This document shows, piece after piece, positions 9,598 through 16,640 of a stretch of DNA of 16,889 nt. The stretch's first letter is position 1, and every line of letters begins with the position of its first letter. Below the pieces are notes generated by a model. It saw only the letters and a program-made list of their open reading frames with translations, did no database searches and was not told where the DNA came from. Source of the stretch: PBB1 sp031380885 (GTDB lineage Bacteria; Pseudomonadota; Gammaproteobacteria; Burkholderiales; Burkholderiaceae_C). Location: assembly GCA_031380885.1 (NCBI GenBank), contig JANMXL010000200.1:1-16889 (forward strand). The letters run 5' to 3'. Made by a program: the position numbers and the translations under genes.

Positions 9598-10713
9598 TCA
9601 ATCCACCAGCTCGTAGCCCGTGCTGCGCCCGCCGCCGGGTGACTTCTTCAACACGCCCAGGTCCATCAACTGCACGATGTCGCGCAGCGCGGTGTCTGGC
9701 GAGCATTTGGCGATGGCGGCCCACTTGCTGCAGGTGAGCTTGCCCTCGAAACCGTCGAGCAGCCGGTTCAGCAATTTCACCTGTCGCTCGTTCAGCGGCG
9801 TGCCGGCCCAGCGCTGCCAGTGGCGCGCCTTGATCAGCACGGCGTCCAGCGTGCCTTGCGCGCTGGTGATGGCGCGTCCGAAGGTGTCGAGAAACCATGA
9901 CAGCCAGCCCGTGACATCCAGCGTGCCCTTTTGCGTGCGCTCGAGCACGTCGTAATAGTCCTTGCGCTCGCGCTGTATCTGCGCCGACAGGCTGTAGAAG
10001 CGCTGCGGGCTGCCATCGGCGCGGGCAAGGAACAGGTCGCCCACGGCGCGCGCGATGCGCCCGTTGCCATCGTCGAACGGATGCACCGTGACGAGCCATA
10101 GGTGTGCGAGGCCTGCCTTCACGAGGGCAGGCTCGTGGGTGTCAGCATTCGCCCACGCCAAGAACGCCGCCATTTCAGCGGGCAGCGCGCTGGCCGGTGG
10201 CGCTTGAAAGTGAACCTTGCGCCGCCCTATCGAGCCAGAGACCACCTGCATGGGCCCATCGCTGTCGTTGCGCCACTGGCCGATGGCGATCTTGCTAATG
10301 CCCGAATACCCGGTCGGAAACAGCGCCGCGTGCCAGCCGAACAGGCGGTCGGCCATCAGTGGGGCGGCGCTGCGCGACGTGGCGTCGAGCACCATCTCGA
10401 CCACGCCTTCGACGTGCCGATCCACCACCGCCACCGCGCCCATGTCCACGCCCAGGCGGCGGGCAATCGATGAACGCACCGATTCGACGTTTAGCGCCTC
10501 GCCTTCGATTTCGCTGGTCTTGACCACGTCTTCGGTCAGCGCAGCCAGGCTGGCCTGGTCCCGCAGCGCCAGCCCCACATCGGCCAGACGGCCAAGCAAC
10601 ACACCTTGGGCACGGCTCACGTCGGCCAGCCGCTGCGTAAGCGCAGACAGGTCGTATCGCCAGTGGGGCCAGTCGTTGGCCTGCCAGATGTAGGCATTTT
10701 CTCCGCTTTTCAT
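9598..10713 (-). CDS. Fic-domain protein with N-terminal DUF4172-like region and C-terminal winged helix
   Basis: This 371-residue protein belongs to the Fic family, whose members typically transfer AMP from ATP to a hydroxyl side chain of a target protein. The full active motif HPFDDGNGRIAR is present (His211 to Arg222). An inhibitory-helix motif of the S/T-xxx-E-G/N type, TSEIEG (Thr66 to Gly71), lies N-terminal to it, which places the protein in the self-inhibited class II. The N-terminus YIWQANDWPHWRYD resembles DUF4172 found before Fic domains. From about residue 310 a helix-rich part (LNERQVKLLNRLLDGFEG, then TCSKWAAIAKCSPDTALRDI) looks like a winged helix that could bind DNA. No separate antitoxin gene accompanies it, as expected for class II. 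The ATG at 10713 has no clear Shine-Dalgarno and sits in an inverted repeat. The target protein is unknown. Confidence 0.92.
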   Translation of the reverse strand: MKSGENAYIWQANDWPHWRYDLSALTQRLADVSRAQGVLLGRLADVGLALRDQASLAALTEDVVKTSEIEGEALNVESVRSSIARRLGVDMGAVAVVDRHVEGVVEMVLDATSRSAAPLMADRLFGWHAALFPTGYSGISKIAIGQWRNDSDGPMQVVSGSIGRRKVHFQAPPASALPAEMAAFLAWANADTHEPALVKAGLAHLWLVTVHPFDDGNGRIARAVGDLFLARADGSPQRFYSLSAQIQRERKDYYDVLERTQKGTLDVTGWLSWFLDTFGRAITSAQGTLDAVLIKARHWQRWAGTPLNERQVKLLNRLLDGFEGKLTCSKWAAIAKCSPDTALRDIVQLMDLGVLKKSPGGGRSTGYELVD

Positions 10714-10720
10714 GCGGAGA
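10700..10720 (-). promoter_or_regulatory. Inverted repeat over the fic start codon
   Basis: TCTCCGC (10700-10706) and GCGGAGA (10714-10720) are perfect 7-bp complements. The 7-bp spacer holds the fic start codon (10711-10713) and the next codon. In mRNA this would place the AUG in a hairpin loop, and as DNA it is a symmetric site that a dimeric winged-helix protein could bind. Either would allow self-control. No function is shown. Confidence 0.5.
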
Positions 10721-10770
10721 TTAAACGATCAATTCACCGCAAGGGCAAGTGTTCTTTGCCGACTTCGTTC

Positions 10771-10853
10771 TTACCCAAACACCTCATTCCCCCGCAGATA
10801 CCGCCACTGTCCGACCGGCAAATCGCCCAGCATCACGCTGCCGATGCGCACGC
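10771..10853 (-). repeat. Direct repeat copy B: live 3' end of the rluF-like gene
   Basis: These 83 bp, from the TAA stop codon to the codons for VRIG, recur in the same orientation at 9498-9579. The copies differ by one indel and four substitutions. The repeat brackets the fic gene. Confidence 0.85.
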
Positions 10854-12276
10854 GTTTGAGGCCCAGCACCTTCAGGCCGACGGCCTCGCACATGCGGCGG
10901 ATCTGGCGCTTCTTGCCTTCTTGCAGCACGAAGCGCAACTGGTCGTCGTTCTGCCATTCGACGACGGCCGGCTTCAGCGCTTCGCCGTCCAATTCCAGGC
11001 CGTGGCGCAGCCGCGCCAAGTCGTCAGGTGACAGCTCGCTCGACGCCGGCCCCTGGCCCAGCGGCCCGGCCACGCGCACCAGGTATTCCTTCTCGATCTC
11101 GCTGTCTCCGCCGATCAGCTGCTTGGCGATGCGGCCATCCTGCGTCAGCACCAGCAGGCCGATCGAATCGATGTCGAGCCGGCCGGCGGGCACCAGGCTG
11201 CGCAGGTGTTCGCGCAGGAAGCGCGTGCCCGACTGGTCGCCGCTCCACTGGTTCTCGGGCTTGACCAGCACCACCGCCGGTTCGTAGCCATCTTCGGCCT
11301 GGCCACTGACGTAGCCGATCGGCTTGTTGATCAACACGGTGGCCTTCTGCGCCTGCTGGAACTTGGCGCGCGCATCGATGGTGATGCGCTGGTCGGGCAG
11401 CACGCGCGAGCCCAGCTCCTTGACCACATCGCCGTCGACGCGTACCCAGCCCTTCTCGATCCATTCGTCGGCCTCGCGGCGCGAGGCCAGGCCCAGCTCG
11501 CTCATGCGCTTCGACAGGCGCAGGCTGCCGGGTGCGGCTTCGGCTTGATGGTGGAACGGGCCGCGCTCGTCGTCGTCATCGTCACGAGCAGGCCGCGCCA
11601 CATGGCGGCGTTTCGGTTCGGCCGGGCGCTGCGGCGGCCGTTCCGGTGATCGCTCGGCTGACCTTTCCATGGGCCGCGCGGGCGGGCTGACCGGGAAGCG
11701 CGGCGTGGCAATGATCGGCGGGCGATCGGGTTGGCGATCTGGTTGGCGATCGCGCGGGTCGCGACGTTGCTGCGTTTCGGGAGGTGCCTCGCGATGGCGC
11801 GTGCTCGGTCGCGGGGGCGGGCTGTCGCGCCGGTCTTGTCGCGGGTCGTGGCGCTGATCCTGCCTTGCATCGCGCCGGGGCTCGGCCGAGCGTTCGGCCG
11901 GGCGTGTCGAGCGGCTGGGTGGCGGTGCGCGGCGTGGGTCGGCACCGGGGGCGGTGTCTGATTGAAACGGTTGACGTGCAGCGGGGCGAGATGCATCGCG
12001 TGGCGGCGCGTCGAACGGTGCGCGCGATGGTGGGCGCGATGTGGGGCGCGAGGGTGGGCTCGACCGGGTGTCCTTCGGTCGATCGAAGGATCGTTCGTTC
12101 GAGCGATCAACGGGCCGCTCCCTCGACGGCTGCACATCGCGCCGCGCGCGGTCGGCCTGTGCCTCGGCCAGCGTCGGGCGTCGGCGCACGCCCATGCCGG
12201 CGCCGCGCACTGGGGCGCGCTCGCTGCGCACGGCGGAGCCGGCCGTGTTCTTCGGTTTGATCTTCAGCGTGGCCAT
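10771..12276 (-). CDS. rluF: RluF-like 23S rRNA pseudouridine synthase with long disordered N-terminus
   Basis: This 501-residue protein belongs to the RsuA/RluB/E/F family, which isomerises one uridine in rRNA. After residue 250 or so come an S4 RNA-binding domain (RLSKRMSELGLASRREADEW from Arg253) and the catalytic domain. The latter has NKPIGYVSG, the active-site aspartate Asp368 in GRLDIDSIGLL, EKEYLVRVAGPL, KKRQIRRMCEAVGLKVL and RIGSVMLGDLPVGQWRYL. The aspartate block and the RQIRRMCE block read closer to RluF than to RluB or RsuA, so the symbol is a best guess. Residues 1-250 are dominated by Arg, Pro, Ser, Asp and Glu, without hydrophobic core, including DRQPDRQPDRPP. The ATG at 12276 (MATLKIKPK) is preferred over upstream starts that run into mutL. 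The final 27 codons are the repeat shared with the fragment at 9498-9579. Confidence 0.88.
   Translation of the reverse strand: MATLKIKPKNTAGSAVRSERAPVRGAGMGVRRRPTLAEAQADRARRDVQPSRERPVDRSNERSFDRPKDTRSSPPSRPTSRPPSRAPFDAPPRDASRPAARQPFQSDTAPGADPRRAPPPSRSTRPAERSAEPRRDARQDQRHDPRQDRRDSPPPRPSTRHREAPPETQQRRDPRDRQPDRQPDRPPIIATPRFPVSPPARPMERSAERSPERPPQRPAEPKRRHVARPARDDDDDERGPFHHQAEAAPGSLRLSKRMSELGLASRREADEWIEKGWVRVDGDVVKELGSRVLPDQRITIDARAKFQQAQKATVLINKPIGYVSGQAEDGYEPAVVLVKPENQWSGDQSGTRFLREHLRSLVPAGRLDIDSIGLLVLTQDGRIAKQLIGGDSEIEKEYLVRVAGPLGQGPASSELSPDDLARLRHGLELDGEALKPAVVEWQNDDQLRFVLQEGKKRQIRRMCEAVGLKVLGLKRVRIGSVMLGDLPVGQWRYLRGNEVFG
11721..11756 (-). repeat. 12-bp in-frame tandem repeats in the rluF-like gene's N-terminal tail
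   Basis: Three consecutive 12-bp units beginning GGCGATC (11721, 11733 and 11745) encode the repeated DRQP tetrapeptide on the minus strand; the third unit is diverged at its end. Being a multiple of three, copy-number change here would keep the frame and only lengthen or shorten the disordered tail. Confidence 0.6.
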
Positions 12277-12349
12277 GCGGGTCCAGTCGGTGTGCAACGT
12301 GTGCAGTGAGAAAGAAGGGCGCCTCTCGGCGTTGATTTGTCCAGCGGAG

Positions 12350-14266
12350 TCAGCGCCCTCGCCAGAACAGCGCGTCGAGTTCGCGCCGGGTGATCTGCCG
12401 CCAGGTGGGGCGGCCGTGGTTGCACTGGTCGGCACGTTCGGTGCGTTCCATGTCGCGCAGCAGCGCGTTCATCTCGGCCAGGCTCAGCGCCCGGTTGGCA
12501 CGCACGGCGCCGTGGCAGGCCATCGTCGACAAAATCTCGTGCTGCGCGCGCTGCACCACGCTGCTGGCCTCGTGCTCGGCCAGTTCAGCCAGCACGCTGC
12601 GCGCGAGTTCGACCGCATCGCCACCGGCCAGCGCCGCGGGCTGCGAGCGGATGGCCAGCACGGTGGGCGAGAGCGGCGACACCTCCAGCCCCAGCGTGTG
12701 CAGCGTGTCGGCATGCGCCTCGGCAGTGGCGATCTCGGCGGCGGTGGCGGCGAAGGTGGCCGGAATCAATAACGGCTGCGCATCGATGTGCGACGCGGCC
12801 AAGCTCGCCTTCAAGCGCTCGTAGACCACGCGCTCGTGCGCTGCGTGCATGTCGACGATCACCAGCCCCTGCGCGTTCTCGGCCAGCACATAGATGCCTG
12901 CGATCTGGGCGATCGCCTGGCCGAGCGGGCAGGCGCTGATGGGGTGATCGGTGCTGGCGATCTGGGGGGTGATCGATGGCGGTACGTCGGCCGCGTCGCG
13001 CCGAAGCGCGTCCGCACCCCAGGGCGCGTCGGGTTCGCGGGCATACAGCACCGTCGCCTGATGCAGGCTCAGCGCGACTTGGGCGCCGGTTGGTGTGTCG
13101 CCATGCCAACCGCCGTACGCGGCGGATCGGCTTGCGCCGCCAAACGCGGTGAAAGCAGGCGATGCGCCCGACTGCCCGAATGCATCACGCGGCAAGGCGC
13201 TTTCAGCACCCGACGCATTGGCGACGCCATTCGCGACCGCCCCCGCCAGCGCCGCCTCCACCGCGCGCCGCACCGCCTGGTGCACCTCGCGCGATTCGCG
13301 AAAACGCACCTCGATCTTCGTCGGGTGCACGTTCACATCGACGCGGTCGGGTGCGATGTCGATGACCAGCACATAGGTTGGCTGCCGCCCGCCGTGCAGC
13401 ACGTCTTCATAGGCAGTGCGCACGCCGTGGGCGATCAGCTTGTCGCGCACGAAGCGGCCGTTGACGTAGACGTACTGCAGGTCAGCGCGGCTGCGCGCCG
13501 AGGCTGGTGTGCCCGCGCGGCCGGTGATGCGCAGCACGCCGAGGTCGAGCGACACGGTTCGGCTGTCGGCGATGAAGTCCGGGCCCAGCACGTCGGCCAG
13601 CCGCGTGTCTTGGGCCGGTACTTTGGCATCGGCCTGATCGGTAACCCGCCGCCACTGCTGCACCAGCTTGCCCTCATGCCACACCGTGAAGCTCACATCA
13701 GGCCGCGTCAGCGCGTGGCGGCGCACCGCTTCCACGCAGTGCGCCAGCTCGGTCGCTTCGGTCTTTAGGAACTTGCGCCGCGCTGGCGTGTTGAAGAACA
13801 GTTCTCGCACCTCAACGCTGGTGCCGACGCCACGCGCCGCTGGCGTGATCTCGCCCGATCGCGCATCGAGACGGCGTGCCTGGGTGTCGTCAGCGCAGCG
13901 GCTGGCAATCGACACCTCTGCCACCGACGCGATCGCTGCCAGCGCCTCGCCGCGAAAGCCCATCGTTGCCACGTTCTCCAGGTCGCCGAGCGACTCGATC
14001 TTGCTGGTTGCATGGCGGCGCAGTGCCAGCGGCAGCTCGGCAGCGGGCAGGCCATGGCCGTCGTCTTCCACCAGCACCGCACGGATGCCGCCTGCGATCA
14101 GCCTGACAGTGACCTCGCCCGCGCCCGCGTCGAGCGCGTTGTCGACCAGCTCGCGCACCACCGAGGCCGGGCGCTCGACCACCTCGCCGGCGGCGATCTG
14201 GCTGATCAGCTCATCGGGCAGTTCCCGGATCGGGCGGCGAGGTGTGTGGGGCCCACGGGCGTTCAT
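12350..14266 (-). CDS. mutL: DNA mismatch repair protein MutL
   Basis: This is a MutL of about 638 residues that couples MutS mismatch recognition to strand incision and removal. The N-terminal GHKL ATPase shows all its motifs: SVVRELVDNALDAGA (catalytic Glu39), VEDDGHGLP, TMGFRGEALAAIASV and RGVGTSVEVRELFFNTPARR. The transducer domain follows with VYVNGRFVRDK and DVNVHPTKIEVRF. An Ala/Gly-rich linker (about 340-440) leads to the dimerisation domain. That domain carries VIVDMHAAHERVVYERL near 470, close to the DQHAxxExxxxE endonuclease motif but with Met for Gln, plus ACHGAVRA and QCNHGRPT. This implies an incising, MutH-independent MutL. The ATG at 14266 gives the standard start; longer frames would cross the divergent antitoxin promoter. 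The rluF-like gene follows 73 bp downstream and may be co-transcribed. Confidence 0.97.
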   Translation of the reverse strand: MNARGPHTPRRPIRELPDELISQIAAGEVVERPASVVRELVDNALDAGAGEVTVRLIAGGIRAVLVEDDGHGLPAAELPLALRRHATSKIESLGDLENVATMGFRGEALAAIASVAEVSIASRCADDTQARRLDARSGEITPAARGVGTSVEVRELFFNTPARRKFLKTEATELAHCVEAVRRHALTRPDVSFTVWHEGKLVQQWRRVTDQADAKVPAQDTRLADVLGPDFIADSRTVSLDLGVLRITGRAGTPASARSRADLQYVYVNGRFVRDKLIAHGVRTAYEDVLHGGRQPTYVLVIDIAPDRVDVNVHPTKIEVRFRESREVHQAVRRAVEAALAGAVANGVANASGAESALPRDAFGQSGASPAFTAFGGASRSAAYGGWHGDTPTGAQVALSLHQATVLYAREPDAPWGADALRRDAADVPPSITPQIASTDHPISACPLGQAIAQIAGIYVLAENAQGLVIVDMHAAHERVVYERLKASLAASHIDAQPLLIPATFAATAAEIATAEAHADTLHTLGLEVSPLSPTVLAIRSQPAALAGGDAVELARSVLAELAEHEASSVVQRAQHEILSTMACHGAVRANRALSLAEMNALLRDMERTERADQCNHGRPTWRQITRRELDALFWRGR

Positions 14267-14317
14267 CAGGTGATTGTAGAAACCGCATCCCCACAAGCAG
14301 ACCCGGCTCAGCAGAAG

Positions 14318-14339
14318 GTGCACGTAGTAGGATGTACAC
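14318..14339 (+). promoter_or_regulatory. Candidate operator/-10 region of the second TA pair
   Basis: GTGCAC (14318-14323) and GTACAC (14334-14339) form an imperfect dyad (5 of 6 pairs) with a 10-bp spacer. TAGGAT (14328-14333) between them is a -10-like hexamer about 30 bp before the antitoxin ATG. No good -35 was found. The site lies in the 96-bp gap shared with divergent mutL. Confidence 0.3.
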
Positions 14340-14362
14340 AACCGCCTGCAACCGAGTACGCC

Positions 14363-14617
14363 ATGTCCACCACGCTCACGTTCCGGCTCGAAGACGAGAT
14401 CAAGGACCGCCTGGATCAGCTGGCCGAAGCCACCCAGCGAAGCAAGTCTTTCCTCGCGGCCGAGGCGATACGCCAGTTCGTTGAAGACAACGAGTGGCAG
14501 ATCGCCGAGATCCAGACGGCGGTGAAGGAGGCCGACCGCAATGACTTCGCCAGTGACAAGGACGTGGCCGCCGTCGCCAGAAAATGGAAGGCGAATGGGA
14601 AAGTGAATGCAGGTTAA
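14363..14617 (+). CDS. Ribbon-helix-helix (CopG/RelB-type) antitoxin
   Basis: This is an 84-residue antitoxin paired with the ParE-like gene that overlaps its end. MSTTLTFRLEDEIKDRLDQL is a ribbon-helix-helix start with the alternating TLTFRL strand. ATQRSKSFLAAEAIRQFVED continues the second helix and matches the pattern of CopG-like antitoxins that pair with RelE/ParE toxins. The C-terminal half (IQTAVKEADRNDFASDKDVA, then RKWKANGK) is charged and presumably binds the toxin. The frame is open far upstream because it runs antisense through mutL. The ATG at 14363 is chosen because the fold begins there and the longer frame has no similarity. The pair sits between mutL and dedA and is likely an acquired insert. 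Confidence 0.88.
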   Translation: MSTTLTFRLEDEIKDRLDQLAEATQRSKSFLAAEAIRQFVEDNEWQIAEIQTAVKEADRNDFASDKDVAAVARKWKANGKVNAG

Positions 14618-14891
14618 ATGGTTGCGCACCGCCCTGCGCAACCTCGATGAGGAAGCCACTCACATCGCCAGCGATGACGTGGCCGCAGCGCGCGTCGTCG
14701 TCGGCCACATCCTGAACGCTGTCTCGATGCTTGCCGAGCAACCGGGCCTCGGCCGCCCAGGTCGGGTGCCGGGAACGCGTGAACTGGTGGTTGGCAAGAC
14801 GCGCTATCTGGTGCCGTACCGCGTGCGCGGCGACACGGTCGAAATCCTGCGGGTGTTTCACACCTCGCGTCGGCCACCGCAGCGCTGGTGA
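14607..14891 (+). CDS. ParE/RelE-family toxin
   Basis: This is a 94-residue toxin overlapping the antitoxin gene by 11 bases, so it is translationally coupled. The N-terminus MQVKWLRTALRNLDEEATHI, a helical middle ending in AVSMLAEQPGLGRPGRVPGT and the terminal RELVVGKTRYLVPYRVRGD plus EILRVFHTSRRPPQRW are the standard ParE/RelE-superfamily layout. In ParE proteins the target is DNA gyrase, while RelE-type relatives cut mRNA; this sequence reads more like ParE, but the target is an inference. It is more similar to ParE in its R-P-G-R loop than the toxin at 8939-9208, so the two pairs are not recent duplicates of each other. dedA starts 34 bp downstream and could receive read-through transcription. 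Confidence 0.9.
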   Translation: MQVKWLRTALRNLDEEATHIASDDVAAARVVVGHILNAVSMLAEQPGLGRPGRVPGTRELVVGKTRYLVPYRVRGDTVEILRVFHTSRRPPQRW

Positions 14892-14925
14892 GGGGCGTCA
14901 CCATGCCCCTTCATAATCGATTGCC

Positions 14926-15579
14926 ATGGAAATCGTCTCGGCGCTGATCGGCTTCATCTTGCACGTGGATGTGCACCTCGCGACCTTCGTGCAGCAGTAC
15001 GGCGTGTGGGTTTATGCGCTGCTGTTCGCGATCATCTTCGTCGAGACCGGCGTCGTCGTGATGCCCTTCCTGCCGGGCGATTCCCTGTTGTTCGTGGTTG
15101 GCGCGATGTGCGGCGCGGGGCTGATGAATCTGCCGCTGGCGATGGCCTTGCTGGTCGCTGCCGCCATTCTCGGCAACCAGTGCAACTACGCGATCGGCCA
15201 CTGCTTCGGGCCGAAGGTGTTCCAGTGGGAGAACTCGCGCTTCTTCAACAAGCGCGCGTTCGAGCAGGCGCATGCGTTCTACGAGAAATACGGCGGTATC
15301 ACCATCGTGGCGGCGCGTTTCATGCCGTTTGTGCGCACCTTCGCGCCGTTCGTGGCGGGCGTGGCGGCGATGTCGCGCGCCAAGTTCACTTTCTATGACG
15401 TGACCGGTGCGTTGTTGTGGGTCTGCGGCGTGACGACCGCGGGCTACCTGTTCGGCAACGTGCCGTGGGTCAAGGAGCATCTGGACAAGGTCATTTGGTC
15501 GGCGATCCTGATCCCCGGCCTGCTGGTGCTGTGGGGCGGCTGGAAGGCGCGTTTCAAGCCATCGTCAGCGCTGCCTTGA
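14926..15579 (+). CDS. dedA: DedA-family inner-membrane protein
   Basis: This is a 217-residue polytopic membrane protein closely resembling E. coli DedA from its first residues (FILHVDVHLATFVQQYGVWV). DedA-family proteins are thought to move lipids such as undecaprenyl phosphate or phosphatidylethanolamine across the membrane with proton-motive force. The residues known to matter are present: Glu40 (FVETGVVV), Asp52 (PFLPGDSLL), and Arg131 and Arg137 (ARFMPFVRTFAPFVAG). Hydrophobic segments lie near 26-45, 54-83, 123-150, 158-178 and 188-204. The GD-x-x-NY site of the E. coli protein reads GNQCNYAIG here, with Asn84 for Asp. The ATG at 14926 starts the family's usual N-terminus. The gene ends 6 bp from the convergent hypothetical gene. 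Confidence 0.94.
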   Translation: MEIVSALIGFILHVDVHLATFVQQYGVWVYALLFAIIFVETGVVVMPFLPGDSLLFVVGAMCGAGLMNLPLAMALLVAAAILGNQCNYAIGHCFGPKVFQWENSRFFNKRAFEQAHAFYEKYGGITIVAARFMPFVRTFAPFVAGVAAMSRAKFTFYDVTGALLWVCGVTTAGYLFGNVPWVKEHLDKVIWSAILIPGLLVLWGGWKARFKPSSALP

Positions 15580-15585
15580 CCGGGT

Positions 15586-16605
15586 TCATCCGGCGCCTGG
15601 CTGAGCGCTGACTGCAGCGTTCGGTGCGAGCCGCCAACTCGGCGCCTCCGAGCGCCGCGGCAACGGCGGAATCACGAACTCCGGCAACTCCTGCAGGCAG
15701 AAGCTCAGCGCGATCAGCGCAGTCGGCAGGTGGTACAGCATCAGCCACAGCCCGGGCTTCTCGCCGAAATCGATGCGCGGGAACAGCAGTACCGTGATGA
15801 CGAGGCTCGCCGGCGTCAGGATCGGGATCGCCCGGCGCAACGCCGCCCACCAGCGTGCGCGCAGATGCCGTTCGTGAAAGCGCGCCGGCGGTTCGGCCAG
15901 TGCCTGCGCCAGGTGGTGCGCGACGCGGCCCGTCGCCTGCTCGGCACGCCGGGTGCGCCGAGCCGCCCCGCCGCGCAGCCGCAGCTTGCTTTCCCATTCG
16001 CCCTTTTTGCGGACCAACCGTGTCCAGTCCCAACCGATCACCGCCAGCAGGTCGTCGGGCAGGTCAAGCGCGCTGCCATCGTTGGCCAGCTTAGGGGCGA
16101 GTGTGATGTCGGCCGAGACGCCACGCACTGCGGGCACGTTGAGCGTCAGCGTCAGGTCGTTCAGATGGACGACCGCGCGGGTCAGCACCAGCGGCACCGA
16201 GGCGCGGCCATCGGCTGAAGTGATCGCGTCTGACGGCACGGTGTAGCTGCGCGCGATCAGACTGCCCACACCAACGACGAACTGCTGCTCGGGCGCGACG
16301 GCCTCGATGCGGGCCAGCAGCGCCGCGGGGTGAGGCCCGCTGGCCTCCAGCGTGGCGGTCTGGCCGTCGGTGGTGGTCAATCTGCGCGTCAAACCGAAAT
16401 TACCCGAGCGGTAGCTGTCGAGTTGCAGCGTTTCGCGCAACGCGGGCAAGCCCGCCGCATTGCCCGCATGTTCGACCGGCTTGAACTGCAAGCGGCGGTT
16501 CAGCCGGTCGCTCGCGGCCAGATCGACCTGCCGGCTGCGGCGGGTGAACGGCTCGACGATGCCGAGGATGTCGTGGTGGCTCAGCGGGCTCGGTGCGGTC
16601 GCCAT
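15586..16605 (-). CDS. Conserved-looking hypothetical protein with two C-terminal membrane segments
   Basis: This 339-residue protein was not recognised. The first 200 residues are soluble-looking: a LSHHDILGIVEPFTRRSRQV start, a LDSYRSGNFGLTRRLTTTDG stretch, then alternating beta-like text (VPLVLTRAVVHLNDLTLTLN). A strongly basic region (198-222, with KKGEWESKLRLRGG) precedes a helix with many Arg and His (AHHLAQALAEPPARFHERHL). Two hydrophobic segments follow at about 260-276 and 286-304, separated by a short polar loop, so the large N-terminal part and the C-terminal tail probably lie on the same, likely cytoplasmic, side. Codon use matches the neighbours and the full-length frame supports a real gene. 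It starts 35 bp after the stop of the FAD-linked oxidase on the same strand and is probably transcribed with it. Confidence 0.8.
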   Translation of the reverse strand: MATAPSPLSHHDILGIVEPFTRRSRQVDLAASDRLNRRLQFKPVEHAGNAAGLPALRETLQLDSYRSGNFGLTRRLTTTDGQTATLEASGPHPAALLARIEAVAPEQQFVVGVGSLIARSYTVPSDAITSADGRASVPLVLTRAVVHLNDLTLTLNVPAVRGVSADITLAPKLANDGSALDLPDDLLAVIGWDWTRLVRKKGEWESKLRLRGGAARRTRRAEQATGRVAHHLAQALAEPPARFHERHLRARWWAALRRAIPILTPASLVITVLLFPRIDFGEKPGLWLMLYHLPTALIALSFCLQELPEFVIPPLPRRSEAPSWRLAPNAAVSAQPGAG

Positions 16606-16608
16606 CTG

Positions 16609-16636
16609 CAGCTCATGGGTTACAGCTCATGGGTTA
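16609..16636 (-). repeat. Perfect 14-bp tandem duplication in the leader of the hypothetical gene
   Basis: CAGCTCATGGGTTA occurs twice head to tail (16609-16622 and 16623-16636) in the 35-bp gap between the oxidase stop and the next start codon at 16605. Each unit carries a minus-strand ATG. The distal ATG (16630) opens a 5-codon frame that stops at 16613, and the proximal one (16616) opens an 11-codon frame whose stop lies just inside the downstream gene. Confidence 0.85.
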
Positions 16637-16640
16637 CGTC

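Larger units (their letters stand above)
9498..10853. mobile_element. Putative fic cassette bounded by direct repeats of an rluF-like gene end
   Basis: The only complete gene between the two direct repeats is fic. The layout, with one repeat forming the live 3' end of a host gene and the other a degenerate copy on the far side of the insert, is the classic footprint of integration at the end of a conserved gene. No integrase, transposase, terminal inverted repeat or target-site duplication of transposon type is visible. The unit could be a cassette mobilised in trans, a decayed remnant, or a product of homologous recombination with foreign DNA. The exact boundaries are uncertain because it is not known which repeat copy is ancestral here. 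Confidence 0.45.

Noticed and set aside
9580..9600. T-run (GTTTTTTC) near the fic stop as an intrinsic terminator
   Set aside because: The T-run lies within the end of the fic coding strand in the wrong orientation for fic, and no stable GC-rich stem precedes it on the plus strand.
9467..10099. Minus-strand frame that runs through the rluF-like fragment and the end of fic
   Set aside because: Only the final 40 or so codons resemble anything (the orphan gene end). The remainder is an out-of-frame reading of fic, so it is not a fusion gene.
12788..13768. Plus-strand open frame of 326 codons antisense to mutL
   Set aside because: Shadow of mutL; composition is typical of an antisense frame and no family is recognisable.
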